Origin: Pycnopodia helianthoides
Lineage: Eukaryota; Echinodermata; Asteroidea; Forcipulatida; Asteriidae
Assembly: GCA_032158295.1 (NCBI GenBank)
Contig: CM063255.1
Coordinates: 1,597,501 to 1,661,500 of the forward strand
DNA: 64,000 nucleotides
Direction: 5' to 3'
Below the pieces are notes generated by a model, which was not told the origin of the DNA, made no database searches, and saw only the letters and a list, made by a program, of their open reading frames with translations. The position numbers and the translations under genes are program-made. This document shows positions 22,301-34,300 of the stretch, piece by piece. Each line of letters begins with the position of its first letter. The stretch's first letter is position 1.

Positions 22301-25300
22301 GACAAATATTTCAAGGGATGTTTTCTACTATCATCATCATTAGACCGTGTAAGTTTTATGTAAATCTGTGATCAAAAGTATATTTTACAAGTTTTTTTCT
22401 TACCAATTCTGTAATGTTCCTTTAAAGGCCCTGTACACTATTGGTAAGACCGAAAAACACCAATGTTCACAGATTCACACGAAACTTACATGATTTAAAG
22501 TAAGTAATGGTAGAAAGTGTTCCTTAAAATATTTATGCCTAAAATGCTATCATTTCTGAGAAATTAATAAAACAATAGTTTTTATCGCGCGCGATAATAA
22601 ACTCGATGTTTGAAAAAAAAGAAAACACATACATGTAAGGTCTCTTTTCACTATTTTCTCCTGACCTCGATGACCAATTGAGCTCAAATTTTCACAGGTT
22701 TGTTATTTCATGTATGGTTTATCACACAAAACATGAACTTTGTTTGCGACTGTTTTGTCAGCTCTACCAATCCTGTAAAAGTGGAAAGAGGGGTTGATTC
22801 GCCTGAAATTTTACACACTAAAAAACAAACCGCAGGCCTGATACTATGGTCATTGCATTGGTTCATTAAAATGATAAAGTAGAAATTTACAATTTCCTCA
22901 TACATGTAGAGGTGCCCTTTTTCCATTGGAAGAAAATTGCCTTGGTGCCCTTGCCCTTTCAAAAACAAAGCATCAGGCCTGTTTGTGTACAGGGTACAGT
23001 ACCATCTTCTGATAAAGTTTTTTTTCGCTTTCTCTGTCCAATTTTTTCTTATCCTTGCTGTGCCCGAATTTTTCCCCACCGTTTTTGAATTTGGGAGGGC
23101 AGTTGCCCCCCCCCTGCCGAGTACATACGTACATTCCAAGTAACCGCCAAAAAAAACGTGCGCCAAGCTCATCCCAACAAGAGTAAATTGTACTTAATAG
23201 GGCCTACATTGAATTTTGCTCAGTTAAAAATGTGTGTAATGTTGTGAACAGGGATTTGACCATATTACAGTAGATGTACTTTTCATTGCATTTACCATCA
23301 ACAATTTCTATATTTAAAAGCACTTTGTAAACCCTTGAAGTGCTACTGTATATTAAAATGGGTCTCATAATTTATAAATGTCAATATTTATAACCTGTCT
23401 TAAAAAGTGTTTTCTAAATGTTCAAGTGCCTTGAGCACCTAATACGTGTCCTATAGATGTAAGACTCAATATGTTTGTTATGCAGACGGTAATTGATTTT
23501 GTATCAATTAATATGTAATAATACATGTTCAGGGTTCTGCCCAGAATTTCTTTAGTGGTGGAAAAATGTTTCCCTGGAAACCATTGCAAGATGGATCAGT
23601 TACACAGTAGATCATATAAATACACACTCAAATCAAAGAAGTACTAAAAATGAATGGCTTCGGATACCATTTTTTACTGGTAAATACCCAATTTTACATT
23701 TTATTGAAAACCTTTGAAAGGAAATTGCAAGTGTAATTTTAAAAAAAAAAGGAAAATGTGTGGTGGTCGGGAGAGAAAATTCTGCCAGTGGTGGTTGGGG
23801 AATCCTGAGTGCCGGGCGGGTTTTCCGGCACCGACCACTGTGGGCACCTGCATGTTATAAACCTAAAATGTCAGCTGTGAATATGCGAGATACATTTTAC
23901 AGTGCAGTACCAATAGACCGATCCATTAAGCCCCACCCCTTTAGCATATTGACCAATCACAGCATTGGCTGCCTCACCACTGCACACGTGTGCAGCACAT
24001 GTGCGTCTCTCCAATGCCACACTCGCGACATGAACGTGCGCGCTTTTAGTACGCGTGCACGCATGTTCACTTTTCTAATGGGATTTTAGCGTGTCGGACT
24101 TTGTCGGACTTTCGGTGGCGTATAGCCAAGGTTGTGATTGGTCAACACGTAAGGGGCGGAGCTTAATGGATCGGTCAATACTTGAACGACCTGTGTTTGT
24201 AAATGAACATGTAATGTAGAGTGTATTTCAGCTGACATTGTCAAAGCCACTGTAGGATGAAGGTCTCAGCGTGATGCCACCAAATGTCACAGTCTCTAGC
24301 TGGATGGAACCAATTTACTTTGCCCCAGCACTGATAAGCAAAACATTTTTTTTTTTAACTAGTTTAGCGTCCTACTTTTTTGAAAAAAGGAAGGAGGGTC
24401 TTTGTTGTTCTTCAAACATTTTTCATGCATGACAACCGGTCGGGCTATTTTTCAAGATGGCTGCCAGCTTATTTCTAAGTGTTTTTTTGGTGTGCAAATG
24501 TCTAAAAATCAATCTTAACATTTTTGTTTTTTTCGTCAGAGATCTTTAAAATTTACCCTTTGAAAAAGGAGGCGGCCTCTAAAAAGGAAGCAGGAGGGGA
24601 CGCTAAACATGTTTTTTGATTTATTTGGCCTTGCATCTAGATAATAATAATGATCGGTTCTTATACATTGTAGCGCACATGAATCCTAGTAGCTAGCTAG
24701 ATCAAGGCGCTTTGCAACATTATTAATTATCCCTGTCATGCCTGTTCACCAGGCATACTAGTAGACTGATCCGTGAATTTTCTCAACTCCCTAGGGAGCA
24801 TTACAACCCCCCAAGCTGCTTAAATTAGTGCTAAGGGGTTTTAAAATCCAACACAATACTGCCTCAGCCCTATCTGGCTTAACATATTTACACACCTGGG
24901 TTAAGAGAAGCAATTATGGTTAATGTGCCTTGCTCAAGGACAAAAGTATTGTGACCGAGATTCGAACCCACACTCCAATGATTCAACCATCACTCAGAAA
25001 ATTGAGTCCGATGCAAAAGAGATCGCTCGGCCACGACACACTAAGTTGTACACTGTTCGTACAGTATGTACATCTCTCTATTTCTGTACACAGTCCCCAT
25101 TGACAGATTGTGGCATGTGGCATAGTACTTTGCTGTTTATTGATCTACATTTTATCTATTGATTTTTCTTCACATTTTGTCTCTTCTAATAGTACAGTGT
25201 GTGTACACTAATCCACACCATTGCCTTAAGATTGAGCACTTTGGGCCATGAAAGCGTCAGTTTTGAAATGAATAATGGTTGGAAAGATGTTTTAAAAATA

Positions 25301-28300
25301 TGAAATATTATAATGACTCACACAAATATACCTCGAAGAAATTGTGTGGTTTTCCTTTCATTTCGTGAACTAACACGGTCCGCCATTTTGTGGAACCCAA
25401 AATTTGCACCTTGCTACATAAACGGGTCTCGTAATTCATGAAGCTTCAAAAACCTGTCTACATGTACTGTACATGGTGTCCAAGCTCCTTGAGCACCTTA
25501 ATTGGTGAATGTGTGCACTATAGAATACTCCAATATTATTATTATTATTATGAAAGTTTAATGTTTTACGAACATTTCAAATACATAAGGCCATGTAAAG
25601 AAAATGGGTTAAGTTGTATCCCATCTTGTCTATAGCCTAGATATTTAAAAATATTAATGTACAAGTAGTTGTCAACTATTCCAAGTATATACAACTAATA
25701 ATATGCAAAAAGTATAACAACAGCTAACTATAATAACAATTATAATTAAGAGATTTGTAATATGTATTGCGCGATTTCCATAACAATGAACAACCACGCA
25801 TTAGGGCCTACGTATTAAAAATATTATGTAAAAAGTAAAGAAAAAGGACACGCAAAGTTCTACAAAAAAACAAGTAATAAGTAGGCCCTATATAACAACT
25901 AATAGGCCTATATGCGAGAATATTGTTCTTGCAAATGCTCCAGTTTTCAGTCAACACACCGTGACCAGACTGACCGTGACCAGACTGACCGTGACCAGAC
26001 TGACTGTGACCATGATAGTTGAACTGTGAACAATTCATCAAATTAGATGTTCAGGTATTTGAGAATCACTGTACACATACACGCACAAAATACTACTGTA
26101 CATTTGCGCACAGCTACAATCATGGGTACACATTTTTTTCGTGTCCATGTTATGAACAACAGTTTGAAAACCAGTGATGTAACAGTTATTTCAATGTTGT
26201 TTGTAAATTAATTAACTAGCGCTGTGTGAATGAAGAGTAGAAAGTACTTGAGTTTGTCGAATACAAGATCTGCAAAGAGTTACTCAATTATAGTTAACAA
26301 ATAGTGTACCATGATTGTGGCTGTGCACATGTACATGTCACTGTCATTACAGGTTTTGTTTAACAGTCCTTGTAACAAAGCGACACAAAAACACATTTTA
26401 TGCAAATTTTGTGCACATTAGTCTGTGCTTACATGTAGCTGATGTTGTATTTTGATTTAACAGATGTAACTAATTGTATCATGAACAATATCAAATTAAC
26501 ATCGGGCCATGGACTATAAGGTCTTAGTTACTATGTATGGATATGTAAAATGGTTTTTGCATATTTGAGCTGCTGGTACAGATTGGTGTATTACTTATCG
26601 AGAAGTCTCTAAATTGGTTTGGCAAACCGAACAGCGTTCTAGAAAAAGTATGTGATTTGATATTTTTTGAATTTATTCGCATTTTTCATTAAAACCTTCT
26701 GTCTTTAGGATTTGAATTGCAATAACGACCTTATAGCACTGAGCGACGATATTGACCTTGAATTCACCTGAGGTCATCAATTATCTTGGTTGCACTATTT
26801 CGGGGAGTCAATGTCCCTGTGCATTGTATAATGAAGTAAAGTGCAATTTAAGGCAACGCTGTGTTTACAATGGTTTACATGCTTACCAGACCAGTCACTC
26901 AAAAAATGGTTAGGTAGCAAAGTTGCGTGACGTGCATGCAAGAGGTCAATTTCGTAGTTTAGAAACAGAAAGAAAGGCTGGCCTGATATTTCTGTTTTTC
27001 CTCATATAAAAGGGCAACCGCTATACTGGAACATTTCAGGGGCACTGACCCCGCCAGCAATGACCAAACAGAATGAGGCACCATGTAGGCAATGACCAAG
27101 GGGCACCAAGGCAATGACCAAGGGACATGCAGGCAATTGCCTCCGTTTCTGTGTCTGTTTTTTGGTGGTGTTTTTTTTTTACAAAACTTCAAAATTATGT
27201 AAAGCACTGTATATACTCAGTACTTTCTCGAGTCCTGTGAAAAAAATCACCAGGCATATTACTCGGGTGGGACTCGAACCCACGATCTTTGCCATTCTAG
27301 AGCGATGTCTTACAAACTGACCACCGCACCTACAGAATGCCCGGTAGCTAGAGGCAGTTTGAATCCTGTATTTTAGAAGTGGGTACCGCAACAATTATGT
27401 TAAATTTGCATCCCAGGGGATAAAACAAAATATTTGGTTTAACTGAGATCTACACAAATTGGTGTAACGTAAAACCGAAAGAAAGGTCTTTATCTCTGAT
27501 GCAAATTTTATTAAAAAGAAAATTTTTCAATGACAAGGATCTAAAAAAACAATAATATACGTACATACTATGAGTGCATTATCTTAGAGTAATCACTGGT
27601 TTTGCCTCAGCAAATGGAACAGTCCAGGATTCACCTTGTGATTATTTTCTGGACACATGTGCATCCAGTCTTTGTATAATATTCAATCTAAACTGAATAA
27701 ATTTATGGTAAATTGAAAAATTGATTGGCCACCAGTATAGGGCTAGATAGCTCAATTGGTAAACCTGGAGGTCGCGGGTTCAATCCGGCTGTGGTCTTCG
27801 CTCCATGGGGTTCTTGGCTAGTATCGTAGTATCGAAAAAAGTTCACTTATTCTGAGATTTCTTGGCGTCACAACGAAAATTTTAAATGAAATGAAAAATA
27901 AAATAGAATGCATCTGTCTAAAACATTTTGATATATTATAAAAGCTGGACGAAATTGTTCCCTGACATTACATAAAATGCAATGAATCCAACAATCACCT
28001 GAAATGTCTGTTGTCCACCTGTCTGTATTGTTAAGCTGATCTGCAACAAAATATATTATTTTATTCAATGACAAAATAGAATGACTCTCAGCAATAGGGC
28101 TAGATAGCTCAATTGGTAGAGTGCTGGCATATTAATCCGAAGGGCGCAGGTTCAAATCCTGCTCTTTGTTCAACCTAAGCTTAGTTCAACCCCAAATTAC
28201 TTTTCCAATAAGAAACACTTCCCCGGGATAGAGGATGATAGATTGAACTCAGAGTCACCACAGGCCTGCAATTTCTAGTCAGTCAAACGTCAAGATGTTT

Positions 28301-31300
28301 TATCATTATTGATTGGGTATTGAAGGACAACGGGTCCGACTCTGCACATAATATTTTCTACTTTCCTTAATGTGTGCATACAACGCTGACCTGATGACCT
28401 TACACGTACACAGGTACAGGTCCTAGACATGACTTTAATTAGTAACGCAAATTATAGTGCCCATTAGAAATGCAGACAGTAAATACTTTGTACATTTCTG
28501 CATGGGTGAACCGGAATCATGCTAATTTATCTTTTTTCAAATTTGTCTGAATATATTAACTTAAAAAAAAAAAAAAAAAAAATTGCTTTCATTCTTAGCT
28601 TTTTTACATGTGTATTTTGATTGTAATTTTTGGTTAAATTAAATTCAGTAGAAGCGGGAACACTGGTCTTTAAAGGAACATTACAGAATTGGTTTTGCTA
28701 ACAAAACAGTTGCTGGCAGTGTAATCACTTTATGTAATCCACCATATACATAAACTGACAAACCTGTAGAAGTTTGAGATCGATCGGGTTACGAGAAAAT
28801 AGTGAAAAACCGATTACACATTTGCATGAAATCATATAGATTCAACAAATGAATAAAACGCTCACTGAGCGATAAACTCCAATCGGAAAATTAGTTTATT
28901 CATTTCTCATCAAATATGGCATTTCAGACAGAAATATTTCAAGGGATGTTTTCTACCATCATCATCATTAGACTGTGTAAGTTTTATGTAAATCTGTGAT
29001 CAAAAGTATATTTTACAAGTTTTTTCTTACCAATTCTGTAACGTTCCTTTAAACAAAGACAAATTGACGAGCTGGATTTGAACCAATGACCTCTGGATTA
29101 ACGTGACGGCGCTCTACCAACTGAGCTATCTAGCTGTTGGCGGTCTCCCCATTTTGTCAATACCTTTTTTCGGGGTGCCAGTCAGAAACCATACAACCTG
29201 TACTGCCGTGTAGCCAGGGACCACACCCAAGTTTACGATACAACCTGGGAAGCGGCAGCCAATGGATCACCTTAAATGGGTGCCACTTTTTCATTTCTAA
29301 CATGTCAAATATTAAGTAATACACCACAAGGGAAACTGACTGGGTAAATTTTAAATAATTTGGGGTTGCAGGCCTTGCGCTTAAGCTTTTTGTAAAGTAG
29401 CCCGCCGGGCCAGTAAACTGTGCATTTTACTTGCCCCCAGGAAGTTTTAGTAGCCCAGATTTTAAACAGGAATTGCCATAAATGTAATGTTCTGATGTGT
29501 TAATGTTAACAATCACAACCAAATTAATGATCAAATGAAGTTATATCCACACACTCAATAACGATTAAAACATTTTATACATTAATTATTCACATCTGAA
29601 AAGGAAGAACTAAGCATTTTAAACAAGTAGGTTGCACAGTTTTTAGTAGCACACAGGGCAAGTTGAGAAGTGGTGTTTACTAGCCCATAGCATTTTTTTA
29701 CTAGACAATGTACGCCGGGCTAGTGTTAAGGGCGAGCCCTGGGTTGAACAAAGAAAAATTTGACTAGAGCGGGATTTGAACCAACGACCTCTGCATTAAC
29801 CTCTGCCAGCACTCTACCTAGAGTTATCTAGAGCTATCTAGCCCTATGATTTTAGTTGTTACTACGTGTTCATGTGTGTGGTAACAGTGCAGGATTACAT
29901 GCAGGTGACCTGACAGCCAATTATAAATCTGTACACGTGTATTGTAAATATAACGGCATTCAAACACTGTTATGCAGTACATGTATGTATGTACTATGTG
30001 TCATGCTCCTGGGCACGCAGTAGGTAATAATCTAATATAATGTTCATGTACAGTATACATGTACATCCTGCACGTATGTGTACACCCCAGTGATTTCAAA
30101 TTAAAGGTTTAGTTGTCAATATTTAATTTCAACTAACCCCTCCCCTTATAAAAATCAAGTTCTGTTTGTTTGGTTTGATTCTGTTGGACTGAGGACTGCA
30201 CTGATAAACTGTTTTGAATGGAATCTGGCATACTGCGTATAGTTAGTCTTACAACAGTTTAGGTGTCGAGTGACCATAATGGTGTTGAATTATGTTAGAG
30301 TGAGGAAGGCTCCTAGTAAATCACTCATGGGATCAGGCATACAATCAGACTCCAACAGTAAAGGTGTTAAGTTACTGAAGGGTGTTGGATTTTGCCTGAG
30401 TAAGGAAGGATCCGAGTATAGCACTCAAGGGAATAAGGGTTCAATTTGATGAGGCTTTCTCTTGATCTTGTTGGTCTGTTTGATAAAAAAGAAGCTAAGA
30501 TCTTTCAAAATACTTGAGATACATCAACCAGCAGCATCAATAAGGTAAAATGGGAGGGGTGAGGGGGGACACAAGGTGTGCACCTTTTTTCCACTTGTAG
30601 GACTCTTCTGGCAAATTAACTGTAGAGTGCAAAATGCTTTTTTTTACAATCTCAATCTATGTAGTTTGACAGTTTTAATCTCAAAAATTCAGGTGCCCCA
30701 CCTTCCCCCTGCCTCTCTGCTTCTGCCCTGCCCCTGCCCCTGCCCTTTCCCCTTCCCTGCTCCCCTGCTCCCCTGCCTCCCTGCCTCCTACATCCTGCTT
30801 CCCCTGCCTCTCTGCCCCATCCCTACCTTCCCCTGCCCCACCTTCCCCCTGCCTCTCTGCCCCTGCCCTGCCCCTGCATCCCTGCCCCTGCATCCCTGCC
30901 CCTGTCCCCTGCCCGTTCCCTCTTCCCTGCTCCCCTGCTCCCCTGCCTCCTACATCCTGCTTCCCCTGCCTCTCTGCCCCATCCCTACCTTCCCCTGCCC
31001 CACCTTCCCCCTGCCTCTCTGCCCCTGCCCTGCCCCTGCATCCCTGCCCCTGCATCCCTGCCCCTGCATCCCTGCCCCTGTCCCCTGCCCGTTCCCTCTT
31101 CCCTGCTCCCCTGCTCCCCTGCCTCCCTGCCTCCTACATCCTGCTTCCCCTGCCTCTCTGCCCCATCCCTACCTTCCCATGCCCCACCTTCCCCTTCCCC
31201 CTGTCCTCCACACATCACTGGTTACAGCCGATGGTTTTTCCTGATGTCTGCATACATTGCTATCAGATTAATAGACGCTATTGAGCTGACAAACTACCTG

Positions 31301-34300
31301 GACCCAATAGTATGTAATTAGTCATTTTTTAATTACTTCAATCATTCAGATGCATCCTGTGCTTAAAGTTAAGACTGTTTTGCAGGAGTTTGGATTATCT
31401 GCAGCTGGAAGAATTTTACTCTTCATAATTTACATCTTACTTAATATTCTGCTGTGTAAATATCGGATCTACTGAGAGACGCTTGTAAGAAGAGTTGAAT
31501 TTTTGAATTCATTATTAGAGAACTAAAACAAAATAAACCTCTGTCCCAAGTTTAAATTTTGTTTTAAATGTAAATTTTAACAATTTATTTTTATAACATA
31601 AAAGTTGAAGCTGTATTAATGACAAATTGCTAGGGGTATTTTGTTTATTTTCAAGAATTTCTTATAAATGTAATTTGGGGTTGAACGAAGAAAGATTTAC
31701 TAGAGATTGACTGGGCTCTACCAACTGAGCTATCTATCCCTATGTTGGCGGTCTCCCTATTTTGTCAATATCTTTGTTCGGGGTGCCAGTCAGAAGCCAT
31801 ACAACCGTTAACTGCCGTGTAGCCAGGGATCACACCCAAGTTTACGATACAACCTGGGAAGCGTTAGCCAAGGGATCACCTTAAGGGGATGCGAATTTTT
31901 TCATTTTAAATATAAAGTAATAAACCACAAGGAACACTGGCTGGGTAAATTAAAAATTTTCCCAGCCAGTGTTCCTTGTGGCCCATCTTCCCATGTTCCT
32001 TACTGCATCCCTTCCCCCTTCCCTGCTCCCCTGTTCCCCTGCCTCCCTGCCTTCTAGTACTACATTCTGCTTCCCCTGCCCCACCTTCCCCTGCCTCTCT
32101 GCCCCTGCCCCACCTTCCCCCTGCCTCTCTGCCCCTGCCCCACCTTCCCCCTTCCCCCTGCCCCCTGCCCTTGTCTACACCATGGTTACAACCATTTAAA
32201 ATTTACCCAGCCAGTGTTTCTTGTGGTTTATTACTTGATAAATATAATTCGAAAAGAAGATTTGATTTTATAAACAAAATAACTTGAGTTGTTTTCTCGC
32301 CTTCCATCCGTGCAAGACTTGCACCGTCTATTGTGTGGATACTTCCCAGCGCTATTCTGTAATGCAATTTTCTTCTGGCTAGATTAGATAGGTCATGCTA
32401 ATCAGACAAATGCAGGGTTTGCCCATAACTTTTTGGGTCACTAGTCAGCAGGACCGGCTATCTTGTCATTTCACTAGTCCGTCAGGTTTTTCACTAGTCC
32501 ATATTTCAAATGAATCTACGCCTTTCAACACTAAACTATGTGTACTCAGCTGGACCACTTGGAGGGAATTCTGACTGGTCCTCGTGTGTTTTAATTTGCA
32601 TTTGGCCAGCGTAGTTGAATTGGATTGGTAAAAGGGGGGGGGGTGGGATGAAAGGAAGGAAGGGGGAGGGGATGTTATTGGTGTAAATGAGGGGTAGTGT
32701 AAGGGGTAAGTAGAGGGAGAGGTATGAAAGTGGTTGAAGGTGGTAGAAGGTAGTATAAGGGAGGGTGTGGAGGAGGGTGAGGAAGGTAATGTATGGGGTA
32801 TAAGAAGGGGATATGGGGTAGTGGGGGTAGTGGGAGTATGGGAAGGGGTTGGTGGTGTGGGGAGGGGTACATGTGGGTGGTATAAGGGGTGTGGTGGGTG
32901 TGAGGGAAGGCAGGCTAGGGAAGGAGAGTGGGGAAAGGGGTGATAGTAGATGATTGGCATGCAGGCAAGGGGAGAGTGAGACGCTGGGTGTATGTGAGAC
33001 GTAGTTGAATTGGAGTGGTAAAAGGGGGAGGGATGGGATGAAGGGGAGGAAGGGGGAGGGGGATGTTAATGGTGTAAATGAGGGGGTAGTGTAATTGGTT
33101 AGGAGAGGGAGAGGGACGAAAGTGGTAGAAGGTAGTATAAGGGAGGGTGTGGGAGGAGGGTGAGGAAGGTAATCTGTGGGTTATAAGAAGGGGATATGCC
33201 AATCATAATACACTGCAAAACTTGCTATTTTTTATTTTTTCTTCCATTCATGCCGAGAGTTTTCAATGTCTAGATCTTTTATAACTAGTCGGTACACTCA
33301 TTCTATGCATACTATCGTTAAGTGAAATCCTTTATTCCACGGTGGTGTCTTAAACGTTTACTGTATGGTGAGGTATACGTAGGACAGTTAGACTTAGGTC
33401 TTTCTTCATACAAGAGCCAGCGGACCACTGTTAAGGGAGAATGCTGAAATGTTTATTTGTTAATTAAACTCAATTATAACTTGGATTGAACACATTGTAC
33501 ACATAAATTGTACATAATGTTATAGTGATAGCCAGAGGGGTGTTTGGGGTCTTTTGGACACCTAGTTTTAAATTTGGACACCCTGTTTTAAATTTGGACA
33601 CCCAGTTTTAAATTTGGACACCCAGTTTTAAATTTGGACACCCTGTTTTAAATTTGGACACCCTGTTTTAAATTTGGACACCCTGTTTTAAATTTGGACA
33701 CCCTGTTTTAAATTTGGACACCCTGTTTTAAATTTGGACACCCAGTTTTAAATTTGGACACCCAGTTTTAAATTTGGACACCCTGTTTTAAATTTGGACA
33801 CCCAGTTTTAAATTTGGACACCCTGTTTTAAATTTGGACACCCAGTTTTAAATTTGGACACCCTGTTTTAAATTTGGACACCCAGTTTTAAATTTGGACA
33901 CCCTGTTTTAAATTTGGACACCCAGTTTTAAATTTGGACACCCAGTTTTAAATTTGGACACCCAGTTTTAAATTTGGACACCCTGTTTTATCTGTCATTT
34001 ACATGTAACTTCCTTATGTATTGTAAGTGAACAATGTGGACACCCAGCAGGGCTCGAATTTTGGGGAAAAATCCACAAGACCACAGGACTTGTATCTCAA
34101 AATGTTTACTAGACCAGAAATAATTTTACAAGACCAGATTCATACCGAGAAAAGACTTCCTTGCACAGTTTAACTTGATTTAATTGAGCAAGCACTAAGA
34201 CATATAAGAGAAGATTTACCTCATTTGTCTTAAGGGTATTACGTATATTTCAAATCATTACTCAAAAGTCAACATTCGAACATAATTTGTTTCTGTTTAA

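Noticed and set aside
22708..23172. 154-codon minus-strand frame
   Set aside because: It crosses the end of a TTAA-2 MITE and a dispersed repeat; no domain and no initiation context.
30576..31244. 222-codon open frame, Pro/Leu/Cys-rich
   Set aside because: It lies in a C-rich tandem array and its composition is fixed by the repeat; the opposite strand gives an equally long Gly/Ala/Gln frame.
32466..33202. Pro/His/Ser-rich minus-strand frames
   Set aside because: They are complementary to the G-rich array and compositional.
33541..33990. CRISPR-like regular array
   Set aside because: Units are contiguous 20-bp repeats without spacers, and the DNA is animal.
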